Shown here piece by piece: positions 1-11,200 of a stretch of 33,875 nt of DNA. The stretch spans positions 1,066,415 through 1,100,289 of the forward strand of contig NC_049980.1 of assembly GCF_000003815.2 (NCBI RefSeq), given 5' to 3'. A program made the translations under genes and the position numbers. The notes under the pieces are model-generated. The model did no database searches. It worked only from the letters and a program-made list of their open reading frames with translations, and was not told the origin of the DNA. This stretch comes from Branchiostoma floridae (taxonomy: Eukaryota > Chordata > Leptocardii > Amphioxiformes > Branchiostomatidae). The number at the start of each line of letters is the position of its first letter. Within the stretch, counting starts at the first letter, position 1.

Positions 1-225
1 TCTTATTGTGAGAAGGCGTCGGCAAACAGAAGAACACTTTTTAATATGCTGTACGTTATGTTCTCTACATGCGACGGGTTTTGGTGGTAGATGGCATCTT
101 TTATCATTAGAACTTTTCAGGCAACTGGACTTACCTTGAATTAAAGAACAATTCATTTTACGTTGGCTTTAAAATGTAACTATATAGCCGGCTAACTCCT
201 TTGGAAAATCATATTTGTGGCCAAG

Positions 226-380
226 TTATAATCTCCAAGCACATCCTACGATGGCATAAGATACTAGTAGTACCAAACTGGCCAAGGAGTATAGTCAGCC
301 GCAAGAGGTGTCCATTTGCCATGTAGCCAGCTTTTGATACTATCTTATGCTACCGTAGGATCTGCTTGGTGATTAGCCAA
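226..380. repeat. Inverted repeat element
   Basis: Arms 228-273 and 336-380 share TCCTACGATGGCATAAGATA with few mismatches in inverted orientation. Non-coding. Confidence 0.55.
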
Positions 381-650
381 TTTCTGCTACTTTTCCAGTG
401 AGCCACAGAATCTGTTATATATAGAGAGAGAGACTAGATAAATGCAGTTTTCGCAACTGGTGCGAAATATAAAAACGTGCCCGCAATCTTCTGCATCTCC
501 CGTAGCGAGGATAAAAACGGGCGGCGCTGAGTTAAGTGAGACCCGCTCGAGCACTCCCCGTGGTCCGTCCGGTCCCGTGGCGTGACAGCAACCTGTTACC
601 CACCCGTGTCGCTTACCTACACACAATCTCATCTTTTCCGGTTTGTTTCA

Positions 651-1245
651 CTCCAAAATGACTGCATAAATACAGCTTGAAACGACTCCGAAACATGCAA
701 CATGGCTGATCAAATATTTCACAAAAACTACAATCAGTTTGCTTTGATAAACTGTGTAATTAAGGATTACAATATGACCGTGTTTGTCAACTATTATAGA
801 GCATTTTTCAGTGTAAATCGTAGTGGTAATGTCGATGCAAAGGTTCCAAATCTTAAGTACTATGTGTTTTATTCAACTCATCGCTCAATGCCTTTTTTAT
901 TATTGCAAAATGTACGTACTGTTTTTGTTGTAAACTTACTCCTTGCAAACAAGGTTTCCGAGGTCTTCCAAGAAATTGCGCTCCAAAATGACTGTAAATA
1001 ATAAATAAATATCTGTCGAAACAACTCCGAAACATGCAACATGGTTGATTAAATATATTTTAGAAAAACTACAATCAGTTTGCTTCGATAAACTGTGTAA
1101 TAACAAGGATCACAATATGACTATGTTTTTCTGATATTAAGCATTTATGATATAAATTTTTGTATGAACAATCCTTGTCCTGATAGTATTTTCGATGCAA
1201 AGTTTCCAAATCTTAAGTATTATGTCTTTCAGTCAATTCAATATT
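651..1245 (+). repeat. Diverged tandem duplication, period about 330 bp
   Basis: Unit 1 starts CTCCAAAATGACTG at 651 and unit 2 at 981. Both continue with CCGAAACATGCAACATGG, AAAACTACAATCAGTTTGCT and TTCCAAATCTTAAGTA in the same order. A trace of a third unit (GTCTTCCAAGAAAATGCG) is near 1690. The open frames inside are not conserved between units, so not coding. Confidence 0.65.
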
Positions 1246-1454
1246 TTTGGATATGGATGAAATTTTATTGTTTTGGTCATGCTTCTTCACCTTTTCTTTC
1301 TTCTGTCAAATATTTAAATCAATTAATCTTCGCATTTTGGCCTCTAAGGGTGCTGATTTTTTTAGTTCCCTCAGTTCGACATAACTTTTAAAATGTTCAG
1401 AAAGTTCCGACATCGACCGACTGATGTAAGAAAAGTTATGAATAAGTTTAATAA

Positions 1455-1860
1455 TACCATGCTGTTGACTCCATTACATCCGCGCGCCCTAGTCGTTTAA
1501 AATAAGAAATTGTAGGAAAAAGCTACAAATTGAGCTAATAAAAACCTGCATGGTGTCAATTGCAATGAAAATATACGAAAACGGACACCAGTGTTGTATG
1601 ATATATTAATACCTATTTCATATTCTAAAATGTGCTGTCTTTGTTATAAAAGCACTACTGGCAAAATGTATTTCTGAAGTTTTATGAAGTCTTCCAAGAA
1701 AATGCGAAAGGGAAAAAAAAAAGAAAAATGCATTGTTTGGTATACCATGTTCCGTAAGTTCCATCATTTATAAGACCTCCCTGACCACTTAGATTCCATA
1801 ATGCATTATGACAACAACTCTTCGGTCCAACATTTTCCCGCGTCATTCATATTTATTTAG
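1455..1860 (+). mobile_element. Family A element, strongly diverged
   Basis: Shares ACATCCGCGCGCCC, ACGAAAACGGACACCAGT, TTTGGTATACCATG and TTAGATTCCATAATG with the other family A copies in the same order. Covers the region just downstream of the fibrinogen-domain gene. Confidence 0.4.
1852..1857 (-). terminator. Possible polyadenylation signal of the fibrinogen-domain gene
   Basis: The minus strand reads AATAAA about 330 bp after the stop at 2186, inside repeat-derived sequence. Confidence 0.3.
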
Positions 1861-2185
1861 AAACTATGTGGCCTGGTGATGAAAAGGGAATAATAATATA
1901 TATGTCATTTGCAATATAAACCATAGTATACAAGAAGGAAGATTCAATAAATAGATAATGGATTTTTTTAAGGGTGTATAACCTTTAATTGTTGTTGTAT
2001 TGTGACAGCGCTGAACGTGCGTTTAATTACAAAAACTCAAGTCTGTCCTGGTCGCTTTCCAGCCAAGACTGTGGTGATTGGTTGGGGGGTCGTCATCAGG
2101 TGACCGTGCAATTCACTAATACTCCGCCTGACGGCGTAATACCACCATGATTGGCAAATAATGCACTGCGGACAGGATTCGCGGG

Positions 2186-3027
2186 TCAGTTGTTCGCCAG
2201 TCTGGTGCTGAAGTCAGTGGGACGGACCATCATTTTGGTCTTTTTAAGGGAATAGCTGAAGTCATCTGTGAACTGGTACCACAGAACGCCCATACCATTG
2301 TTGTTGCTGCGTAGATCGGTATCTCGAAAGTACGGGCCGTTCAGGTTACTGTAGGCCATACCCCTGTACCACCAACCCCCGCCATGAAGTTCTGCCACCG
2401 AAGAAACGGAGGAAGCGTCTTGGTCAAAATATCGAGTGCTGAACTTCGCACCGTTCTGGTAACGGTATGATGTAGTCGGCTGATCCGTCCCGAACCCGTC
2501 CCCGGCCGTCCCGCTGTACCCCCCGACCCTTAGGGTGTGATAACCACCCGCACCGACTGAGAAGGTGGAGTATCTAGCGTATTTCACATTCCCTTCCCAA
2601 TCTTCGAGCTCGATGTACAACTCGTACGCGTCCTGGGCAGTGAGACGATGGATGTTGTCCAACCCTAGCCAGTACTCCCCACTAGAGTCCCCAAACCCCT
2701 CCCGGTAAGCATCGATAATACGGAAAAACTCGAGGGACCCGTCAAACCTCCTCTGTATGACCGTCCACCCTCCCCCATCTGTGGTCTGATCACAGTATAC
2801 AGACATTGGGCTATCAATATTAACAGGTGTGATAGAGAACACCCCACTAGAAACGTAGCCAAGAAGGGTGACGTAGGCAGTGTGGACCTGAGCGCAGTCC
2901 TCAAAGTAGTTAGTTCTCCCTAGCTTGACGCTGGGTGGGGCGTCAGGGTAGTCAGATTGCCCGTTGCCGTACAGCATTCCACCGGTCCTGTCCTTGCGAT
3001 CATCTTCGCCAGCTGGTAGTAGAGACT
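2186..3027 (-). CDS. Fibrinogen-domain gene, exon 4 (entire FReD and stop)
   Basis: The acceptor CTGCAG lies just upstream of 3027. This single long exon carries the whole fibrinogen C-terminal domain and the stop codon at 2188-2186. Diagnostic stretches are GGGWTVIQRR, GEYWLGLDNIH and WWYRGMAYSNLNG. The internal 263-codon run from the Met at 2977 is only part of the exon. Confidence 0.9.
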
Positions 3028-4254
3028 CTGCAGAATGACGCGTATATGTTGTCAGTGAATAGACTACAGAACTCCAGATGTTTGTGACATTAGCTTGTGT
3101 ATGAATATGTCAGGGTAGACATTGCAATCTGGTAGACTTACTGATTCTACAAGTGAAGATCCCGATCGACAGAGACTTACAAATGTCAAATCAGGATGAT
3201 GGGCCTCTCATTCCAATATAACGTTACATGTAATATAAATCAGAAATCTTAAGTCAATCCGTTGATCAAATCGACGTGGCTGTCTTTATGAGGGAATTTG
3301 GCGATTCTGTAAGATAAAAATCTCTACCTTGCGGCTCACCTTGGATTGGATCTTCTTCGCCTTGTGATGGCTTCAGTAAACCTGGAGTGCGTCCAACGAC
3401 AACGTCAGTCGGCTTCTCGTCCAGTACCTGGAAAGATTCTGAGGGAACAAATCGACAAATAAGTCCGTTCTGTTATTGTATCTGGATTCAAAACAATCTT
3501 CGATATTCCTTCAGATATAACGTTACATCAAATCATAAAGGATATCAACGTGTGCCTTAACTATGTTACTTTTCAATTAGACTTTTTACTTTCCTTTGCT
3601 GCTTGGATTATACGTCAATAGAACATAGATGTTAGCTGACACAACTGTCTGTTGGCAGTTGCAATTGCAAAATCGTTACAAACTGTAGGCCAAAAAGTAT
3701 TTACTCGAGTAACTGGATATGGTTTTGGAAACTATATCCAGTTGCTTGAGTAACTACTTTTTGGCGTATCTTATTACCCGAATGTCTAACCTACATCGAC
3801 GTTACAAACTGCAAGTATCTCTACTAACCACAGTCCACGCCGTGTTTCTCTAACATTTCCACAAAGTCACCACAGATCGCCTGAGGAGTTCCGAGCTCAG
3901 AATAGGTCGACAAGTCATCAACAGCGGCTGGAATAGACAAAATAGACCATTTTGATATAAATTTAGAATGCCTTGACTGTACCAAGCAGAAGTGAAGGGC
4001 CGGGTAGCTAATGCGTGGCTTCAGTGCATCAACCTTAAAATAAAGTTTGATGACTAAAATAAAAGACGGCCTGCACCATATGGTACTGACTTTATTTGTG
4101 TACAACATTGTAAATGGTACCGTTCCCCACCTGTCCTGACACACTCCTGCCACACTCTGCACAGTGACAGGCTGAACGGGTCCGTACGACCTTCTCCTGC
4201 CGCTACAGACCACTGCAGAACTGTGAGCACCACAAACGCATGGATGAACCGCAT
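2186..4254 (-). CDS. Secreted fibrinogen-related domain protein (ficolin/tachylectin-like), 4 exons, complete
   Basis: Four exons join in consistent phase 1: 4254-4131, 3927-3829, 3438-3340 and 3027-2186, giving 1164 nt or 387 residues plus stop. Residues 1-20 (MRFIHAFVVLTVLQWSVAAG) form a signal peptide. Residues 21-146 are a linker of unknown fold with several Cys and no collagen repeats. Residues about 148-382 are a fibrinogen C-terminal domain: NYFEDCAQ, VYCDQTTDGGGWTVIQRR, GFGDSSGEYWLGLDNIH and GGGWWYRGMAYSNLNG. The first disulfide pair (Cys152, Cys186) is present. The second Cys pair is absent, including the Cys-His that normally follows WWY. Family members are secreted lectins or pattern-recognition proteins that often bind acetylated sugars; the altered pocket makes ligand prediction unsafe. 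It lies downstream of the MACPF gene on the same strand. A possible AATAAA (minus strand) is at 1852-1857, about 330 bp after the stop. Confidence 0.88.
3340..3438 (-). CDS. Fibrinogen-domain gene, exon 3 (linker)
   Basis: A 99-nt symmetrical phase 1-1 exon, acceptor CCCTCAG and donor GTGAGC. It encodes a low-complexity acidic linker (ESFQVLDEKPTDVVVGRTPG onward). A closer AG at the CTTTCCAG site would bring in a stop codon, so the upstream acceptor was chosen. Confidence 0.72.
3686..3799. mobile_element. Hairpin element with 12-bp flanking duplication
   Basis: An inverted repeat with arms of about 38 bp (3690-3764) contains ACTCGAGTAACTGGATATGG and its near complement. The 12-mer CGTTACAAACTG occurs immediately on both sides (3674-3685 and 3800-3811). 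It lies in intron 2 of the fibrinogen-domain gene. Confidence 0.6.
3829..3927 (-). CDS. Fibrinogen-domain gene, exon 2 (linker)
   Basis: A 99-nt symmetrical phase 1-1 exon between a TATTCCAG acceptor and a GTTAGT donor. It encodes 33 residues ending MLEKHGVDC, with two Cys. No domain is recognised. Confidence 0.72.
4131..4254 (-). CDS. Fibrinogen-domain gene, exon 1 (signal peptide)
   Basis: The ATG at 4254-4252 opens a hydrophobic leader followed by EGRTDPFSLSLCRVWQECVRT. The exon ends at 4131 before a GTGGGG donor in phase 1. The start was chosen over the upstream in-frame ATG at 4311 because it begins directly at the leader and lies 70 bp from the TATA-like box. Confidence 0.78.
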
Positions 4255-4323
4255 CTTGTAAGTCTGGCGTCTTGACGTGCAGAGAGGCTCGTACAAGGCT
4301 GTGAACTCCACAGGTGGCCAGCG

Positions 4324-4331
4324 TTTAAATA
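4324..4331 (-). promoter_or_regulatory. TATA-like box of the fibrinogen-domain gene
   Basis: The minus strand reads TATTTAAA, 70 bp upstream of the ATG. That spacing would place transcription start near 4295 with a 5' UTR of about 40 nt. An inverted-repeat element begins only 40 bp further upstream, at 4371. Confidence 0.5.
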
Positions 4332-4370
4332 GTCCCGTAGAGTATTCGTTAAATTACACAATCAGTTAGG

Positions 4371-4791
4371 CCATGTTGATTTGATTATATGGATGACATC
4401 CGCGCGCGCATCAATTTTCAACCGTTTCCCAAAATAGAATAGAAACTTCTAAACCAAACTGTAAACCGTACAAAACAACTGCGAAAAGATATGCCGCGGT
4501 ATGCAAAAACAATATCAGAAAACGTCTACTAATGTCAAGAATGAATGGCAAGGCTAATTCCAAGGTCATGGAAAATGATGTGAAAGAACAAAAATGAAGT
4601 ATCTATATTGTTCAGTATACCATACTTTGTGTTTTCAGTCATTTGTTCAACCTTTCTGAGCATTTAGATTTCGTAATGAACGTTCGATCGCAACTTTCTT
4701 TTTTGACAAACTTTTTTATTCGCACGTTCGCCCGATCGCATCGGTTTTGGGGTTCCCAGATGATGTTATTCATATAATCAAAACAACATGG
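4371..4791 (+). mobile_element. Inverted-repeat element, family A, next to the fibrinogen-domain promoter
   Basis: 30-bp ends, CCATGTTGATTTGATTATAT onward and its complement at 4762-4791, with four mismatches. AT-rich non-coding body with CG-rich subterminal segments (CCGCGCGCGC, CGATCGCATCGG). Relatives lie at about 1455-1860, 18775-19095 and 23215-23600. Confidence 0.7.
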
Positions 4792-5037
4792 TCTGAAAGA
4801 TTATCTAGTGTTAACATGGTACCAGGGCAATCACTCGGATTCGTCCAAACGGTTCAATGGGGATATAAAAAGTTCCAACCAATATTTCCATCCAGAACTG
4901 TGCGTACTTATATATATGTCTACATTGATTTTTTTTATCTAGTTAGTGTCCCTTCATTTTGGATATTATATTGTAAACTTGCAGCTCTCTCCGGTCCCTT
5001 CGACGAAATATTGTATACGTACAACAGGTACAGATAG

Positions 5038-5375
5038 CAGGGCTCGAAATACCACCTGCATATGCAGGTTAGTGCGGGTAAAATTGGAGCTGTGCAAGTA
5101 TTTCTGGTGTCTACCTGCACCTAACCTGTAGTCCATGTACTAGGGTTTATACATGTTCTAAGATGTAGGTGTGTGTGGATTGTTGCTAGCTCCATTGACT
5201 GTTACCACCTATTAAATTAATAATAAAAGATACATAAAAATGATTCCTCAACAATTTTATTATGATCCATACTTCTTAAATTCTAGAGTAGTGCAGGTAA
5301 AATTTGTCTGGTGCAGGTATTTTTTAATGTTACCTGCACCAGCAGGTATGCGGAAAAAAAGTATTTCGAGCCCTG
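5038..5375 (+). mobile_element. CAGGGCTCGAAATAC MITE, copy 1
   Basis: A 338-bp element with 15-bp terminal inverted repeats CAGGGCTCGAAATAC and GTATTTCGAGCCCTG. Inside are repeated GCAGGT/ACCTGC motifs. Flanks are AGATAG and ATATAG, a possible 6-bp target duplication with one mismatch. No coding capacity. The CAGGG end recalls hAT elements, but those usually duplicate 8 bp. Confidence 0.8.
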
Positions 5376-5381
5376 ATATAG

Positions 5382-6690
5382 TGATATGATAAAAGCTGTA
5401 CGCAGGCAGGTCACACCTTCTCCAGATGTTGTAGTTCTCAGCCGGCTCTGATCTGAAATATCTCATTATGCTAAGACAGGTAAATACATAAAAGATATTG
5501 CTTCGTTATCAGAAAAGATAATGTGAGTCACGTCTAGCCCACCTGATTGTATAGACTTCTGTTACCCTATACTGTATAATATGTTCTCTATCCTACTGTA
5601 GTATATTTAACCGTTATATTGTTTAGTCAGTAGAATTTTAAGATTATCTCCGTACCCATGTTTTAGAACTACCACATAGTCCACCATACGTAAGATTTTC
5701 ACTGCACCTTTTTGTCGTGTCAATAAAACTTCTGAACTATAAGAAGTATTCTCCAAGCAGAGGTTGGGTGTGGGAAGTAGTGGCCGGAATTTCTAAAATA
5801 CGAAACAAATTACAGTACATTGTTATTCATGCTACATACTCAATAGTAGATAAAGGCCCGTATGATTACCCAAATCATATATTCTCTCCAGGCTTCTCGC
5901 AGCATGACCGTCCCGAAATGTCCCTGATGGCATGCAACCTTTCTAAACCATGCCGTGCCATGGTAAAAAGCGTAAGGGAAGCTGATGTTGGTGTGTTTTA
6001 GTATTCGCCTTTTATCCTATGAACTGCCTGTATTTATAAAGGTGAATATTTTTAGGGCACTTCTGTTAAGGAAAAAACGGTCTCCTGTGTGTGGCGAGTG
6101 TCCTTGATATCACATTCAACAGCAAACACAACTTGCTAACTTACGTAAAAGTGAACATCAGTGCTGCCACTGCCCCCAAACTGCCAAGCTGCGCTACTAC
6201 CTGAGGTGTGCTGGTCAACTTGCTTTGCTGAGAGTCAGATACACACTTCTTTCTGCTTGAAATAGGAAGAGAATCATCAACAAACATTTTGACAATGTCT
6301 TTTGTTAATGACAAAGAATTTACGGCATGGGGAACTCGACCCACACATCACCGTCCACCCTTTTTTTCGCCACTTACCTACTGATTCCAAAAAGTAGCCT
6401 GGAAAGTAATGACTGCAATGATTTGAAATTTGGAGGATATTGATAAAAGTGCGAACTGTGCAAACTTCAAACTAGGAAGTTGTGCCTCGAAAATTGAGTT
6501 TTGCTTATTTTTCTGGGTGAGGCCGAGAATCCGATTGGCAAAAATTCCACAAATTCCACAGCGATTCGTTCGCGCGTGCGCAAATGCACCTTCCTTTTGA
6601 AAGGGAATAATTCTGGAAGGGGTTGACGGATCATCGTGAGTTTTGATATGTAGATAACTTCGGAGGTGCCTTCCATAAATGAGGGATATC
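5382..6690. other. No gene recognised
   Basis: Intergenic between two repeat zones. A short minus-strand segment ending at 6141 (AQLGSLGAVAALMFTFT before a GTAAGT-like site) and a plus-strand segment at 5892-5971 with splice-like borders were seen; neither has support as a gene. Confidence 0.5.
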
Positions 6691-7060
6691 AATGCAAACT
6701 AGAGGTATATTTGCATAATTAATGAGCAAATTTTATTAAGCCACAGTATTCCATTACTACTAGGACACTTAAACATCACATAGGTAACTAGAAAAGAGAA
6801 CTATCGGTAGACACCAATTATAAAAATTGTTACCTAATTTACATGATTAATGAGAAATTTTTATCATAGTGTTAAATGACGAACATTCCATTCTTGTGCC
6901 ATTTGGCAGCAACATGTGCGTTAAGTTGAACATGTGGACGTAAGTCATGCAAATTAGGGTCTCATTGACATAATTTATGAGAAGATGATACAATAGCTTT
7001 CTTTGCTAATACTTTCATACTATGAACACAGTGTTATTTAGAGGAGATAAACCAATGTCT
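6690..7060 (+). repeat. Dispersed repeat copy with TTTGCATAATTAATGAG
   Basis: Two degenerate units (ATTTGCATAATTAATGAGCA near 6709, ATTTACATGATTAATGAGAA near 6837) and a partly inverted third (GCAAATTAGGGTCTCATTGA). Confidence 0.45.
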
Positions 7061-7653
7061 TTTGAGAAACATTTATGATAGGTCACTCGTCACTAGACAT
7101 TATCTTTCTTGTTAACAGCAATGCCCGACAAACATCCAGGCGAAAGGATACAACAGGCGAAAGGATACAACAACAATCATTAATACTTGCCATGCTTATA
7201 CCAATTGGGACCTAAGCCTTAGCAAGCGAAAAGATTCTACCAGCGGTACTATAGAGGATGGCCCACAGGATAGGTACGTAGAGGAAGTTGGCGATCACTT
7301 TAGACAGGCAGATACTAAATAGGTTTATGTTAGTAACTAAACATGATGTTAGAAACTGAACTGAACTGATGTTAGAAAACAGTATATACCATTGAACACA
7401 CCATGTTGATTTAATGACCAGTTATGCTGCAAAAAGAACTGCTCATGACGTAACAAACCGACCATGCCGTAAGACTTACACTTTTTACAAAGACTTCAGA
7501 AACTCATTTAACGTTACAAAATCTTGGATATACTATTCAGGAAATCGCTTGACAAAATCTTGGATAGATTCAGAAAATTCCCTTTGCTATTAGCTTGCAC
7601 CTTTCTGTGTTAAACAAGTGTGCTTTAAGTACGGTGATATTTCAATATTGATG

Positions 7654-7659
7654 TTTATT
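7654..7659 (-). terminator. Possible polyadenylation signal of the MACPF gene
   Basis: The minus strand reads AATAAA about 300 bp after the stop at 7962. Confidence 0.35.
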
Positions 7660-7961
7660 GCATTGAGTCTATAGATACAAATGATAAATGTGGTAATGGT
7701 GTATGAAAACACACAGCCTTAGAAATAATCTCCGTATAAGTGATATTTGTCGTTTAGGTCAACTCATCTTCTAACTCAACTAGCTGTTTCTAGCACACAT
7801 TACGAAACCGATAACTAAAAAATTATAATTCAAAGAAATCTGGTTAGAAAAGACCCAAAAACGCAATCTCCGTCTCGTGGACAGGGGATCTAAGGCGTCT
7901 TTCATACCCAGTAAATGTGCATGAATTTGATCGTAGCAGGGTCTAAGACAATATTAGGTGC

Positions 7962-8203
7962 TCAGAGTTGCTGGGCCACCATCGGCCTAGTCTCGCTTTG
8001 GCTGTGGGGACGTCCATGTCTCCTGTACTTGTAGGCCAGCGCAGCGGCGACAGCCAGGCAGATGACCACAGCCACAGATAGTCCGATTGCCAGTCCGAGG
8101 CCTTGGCTCGCGGTGTTCCCAGGTTCCCCGACCTGTCCCGCGGAAACCTTGTCACCAGTCCGTGGCACCGGGGTGGGGGGAGCATCCGGGAACAGCGTGG
8201 TGC
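7962..8203 (-). CDS. MACPF gene, exon 13 (stalk, transmembrane helix, cytoplasmic tail, stop)
   Basis: Acceptor CCTGCAG, entering in phase 1 to match exon 12, 79 residues plus stop at 7964-7962. A Pro/Thr-rich stalk ([15 protein letters not shown]) leads into a roughly 23-residue hydrophobic helix, then KYRRHGR and a tail ending MVAQQL. It could in theory belong to another transcript, but phase, strand and splice sites all fit the MACPF gene. Confidence 0.76.
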
Positions 8204-11200
8204 CTGCAGGAATGGGGAGGTAACATAGTGTATAGTAACTGGTAACTATGCCGTCGTGAGATGGTCGCTATCTCTGCTATAAATGGAATGTTACACGCCC
8301 ATCCAGTTCAATGGTACACTCCGGAGAATTCTAAGAGTTGATTTGACGGGGTGGCAAGAATAAGAAAGGGTGCCAGAAACAGGCCTATGTTTAGGAGATT
8401 GGGCCAGGTAAGATACCCCCGGCCGACCCGTGGAGAGTGGTGACCAGGTTTATAGGGCCTTTACACTGTCAAAACCGAATTAGCAGGAATAAAGCAGAAC
8501 CAGCCAGAATGAAGTATTTGCAAAATTCGTGTCACATTCGGGGCCATTCGGGTGGGAATTCCAAACAGGCCTTTTATCCCGTTCATACGAGAAGGAATGA
8601 GTCAAAATGCAGTCAGAATGAAAATTCTTTTCTATTCCTGTGAATTCGTAGTGCATTATTCTAGAAATTAAATTCTCACTGCATTCCAGATATTCTTTGG
8701 GCCACATTCTGGCAGGATTCGAAGTGGCTTGCCGTTTCGGTTCTCCATCGAATGAGATAAGAATGTTTCGAATAATGTTGGAATGCCGTAGAATGCGGTC
8801 GTACTGCAATTAGAATAGTCAAGGGAGGTTTCTTTAACCTTCTTGGAACAGCTAAAATACAATTGGAATCCACTTTGAATGCAATTCGATATTTCTCCAC
8901 TTGGAATGCCCCTCGACAGTTTTGAACATGTCAAAAACTTTCGGGCGAGCCAAAAGAATGAGCACAAATAGCTAGAATGCAGTGAGAATTTCTGGAACGC
9001 ACTACGAAGTGCCAGGACTTGCCAAGGATAGAAAAGAATTTTGCATTCTGACGGCATTCCGGCTCATTCTTGCTCTCTTGTGAAGGAGGCTTAAGCAATG
9101 TATAGCTAACCAGAACTGAATGATGGGTAAGGTCTGCTACAACTATATAAACAACAAGTGCATACAATGAATTAACGTAACCTACATGAATGCCTATGAA
9201 AAAGTATCAATATATTAACACTTTGAGTCTAGAGTATCATTTACACAATTGGTTCTAAGGTCTAAACATTCTTTGATACATCTACCTATTTCTACACTGT
9301 AAGGGTTGTCTCCTTCTGGGATGTAACGCTTGCTGAATTTATCTAGCGAACATAACGAATCAAATTTTTTCGGAAAAAAAACTGTGCAGTTTAAAAGGAT
9401 ACTGTCTGGGTTTTTTTTTACTTTCACGTGATTTTAGGCTATTTTGCTATTGAAAAGACTCTAAATGACAAGACTGGACAACACTTAATGAGTGCAAGCC
9501 ATGGTTTTCTGTTTGGGTTTGCATGCTGAAGGTACTGCTGCTGAGGTTTCGTCGAATGCAGTTGGTTTCTTAACTCGGACATGACTCTATAGATCCATTA
9601 CTCATATCTAGTTTATTGTGCTACAAAGCTGAAATGAATTATATGACTACATTTAAAAAATATCACCTGGTCCGCCACATGGGAAGACGTTGCAGGTTTT
9701 GGCGTCCAGGCTGTCCCCGGTGCAGAACTGACCCCCGCCGGAGTTGACTGGGTTGTCGCAGGCGCGGTTCCTCCGGCTAGACCCGCCACCACACCGAGCC
9801 GAGCAGGCCGACCAGCCGGTCCAGCAGCTCCAGCTCCCGTCAACGTCTTTTACTGTACGGATCAAGTAAATGATCCGGGGTAAAGCGTTTCAATATGTTC
9901 TTACAAACCTCCAGACTACTAGGCTCTATGAAGACCGACCAGCGAGACCAGCACCCCCAGTTCTGCTATGGTCATATTTGCACCGGTGCCCGTTGGGGTG
10001 TAGCCTCGGCCGGGCCCTGAAGGCACAAATTTGAAGCCACGGTGGGGGTAAGGCACCCCGGGGATGGGGAACCTCTTGTGTTTCACGATTACGTTACATC
10101 AATTTTGAACCAGGTCCCAGGTTGATTTGAACTGCGAATTTAAAAAAAATCCGAGGGCCCAGCCGTGCCCACAAATAGCCCTATAGTTGCAGGGTAGCCA
10201 CGGGGTCACGTAGGTGTCAAGCCCGAAAGTGCAAAAAAATGCAATTCCTTCTTAAATGTGACAAAAGCACTTCCATCGACGCCTTCTACCTTTCGGATAG
10301 AGTGAGAGACAAATGTGTTTGGACTATGAGGTTGATGTACTACATTTCTCGAAAAAAATTATAACGTGAACTCTGTCTGGCGTTACCAGAGGACAAAGGA
10401 CCCTGAAATCTCACCCGCCAGGCTGGGATCAGCCACTTTCTCACAGGACGCGCCATATGTTCCCTCTGCGCAGACGCATTCGCATGCCGTCCCGATCAGC
10501 ACCGCCTTTCCGTTGTTCCGGCAGGGGGCGCACTTGCACGGGTGGAACTCGTCCAGGTACTGCACCAGGGCGCGCACTAGATGGCGCTTCTTCAAGGATG
10601 CCAGGGACACGCCAGCAACCAGTTCCGACAGTGGGTAAAGCTGAGGCGAGGACACCAAGAGAAATGTAAGATATAACTTCTTGTGGATCATAGTATCTGA
10701 CTTACTTTCAATAGCATTGTCTACAACTTGAACTTTTGCCAAAATTTGGCGACGCCTCAGGGGCGGAGAGATACGCCTGGTCGGGGTGAGGAAAGTCGTG
10801 CAAAGTACCTACCCCAAGGGCACAACATCTGAATGCCAGCAAAAATGCCTCCCTTGGAACGGTGCAATTTCACCGCAAGTTCTTTCCGAAATATGGTGCC
10901 TTTGGAATGTTCAAAAGCAGAGGAATCAAATGATCTTACCTCGACGGAGATAACCGCCGGATTGTTCTTTACATCATCCAGCCAAGCCTGGTACTTTTCT
11001 GTCATTGGATGGTTGGTGTAAGCCAGGCTACCGGCCGTTTGGGACGTCCCGCCTTTTACGAAGGACACGCTGTCACTGGCGGCGAGGGTGAAGCTTCCTG
11101 CCAAGGGGCGAACAGTTGATCAATCAATACGCCAATACATCAACCAATCAACAAAGATCTATTTGCAGGAACAACATACTTGTGAAGGTTTGATGTATAT

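Noticed and set aside
387-632. Minus-strand 81-codon frame with several Cys
   Set aside because: No domain, splice context or similarity that I recognise; flanked by repeats.
702-1391. Plus-strand open frames in the tandem duplication
   Set aside because: The frame is not kept between the two units, so the similarity is at DNA level only.
2665-2904. Second minus-strand frame inside the fibrinogen exon
   Set aside because: Shadow of the real fibrinogen-domain frame.
5717-6001. Plus-strand 94-codon frame with splice-like borders at 5892 and 5971
   Set aside because: No partner exon and no recognisable domain; AT-rich neighbourhood gives such patterns by chance.
8437-9167. Multiple frames of 60-129 codons on both strands
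   Set aside because: They lie within the foldback element and show no protein-like conservation.
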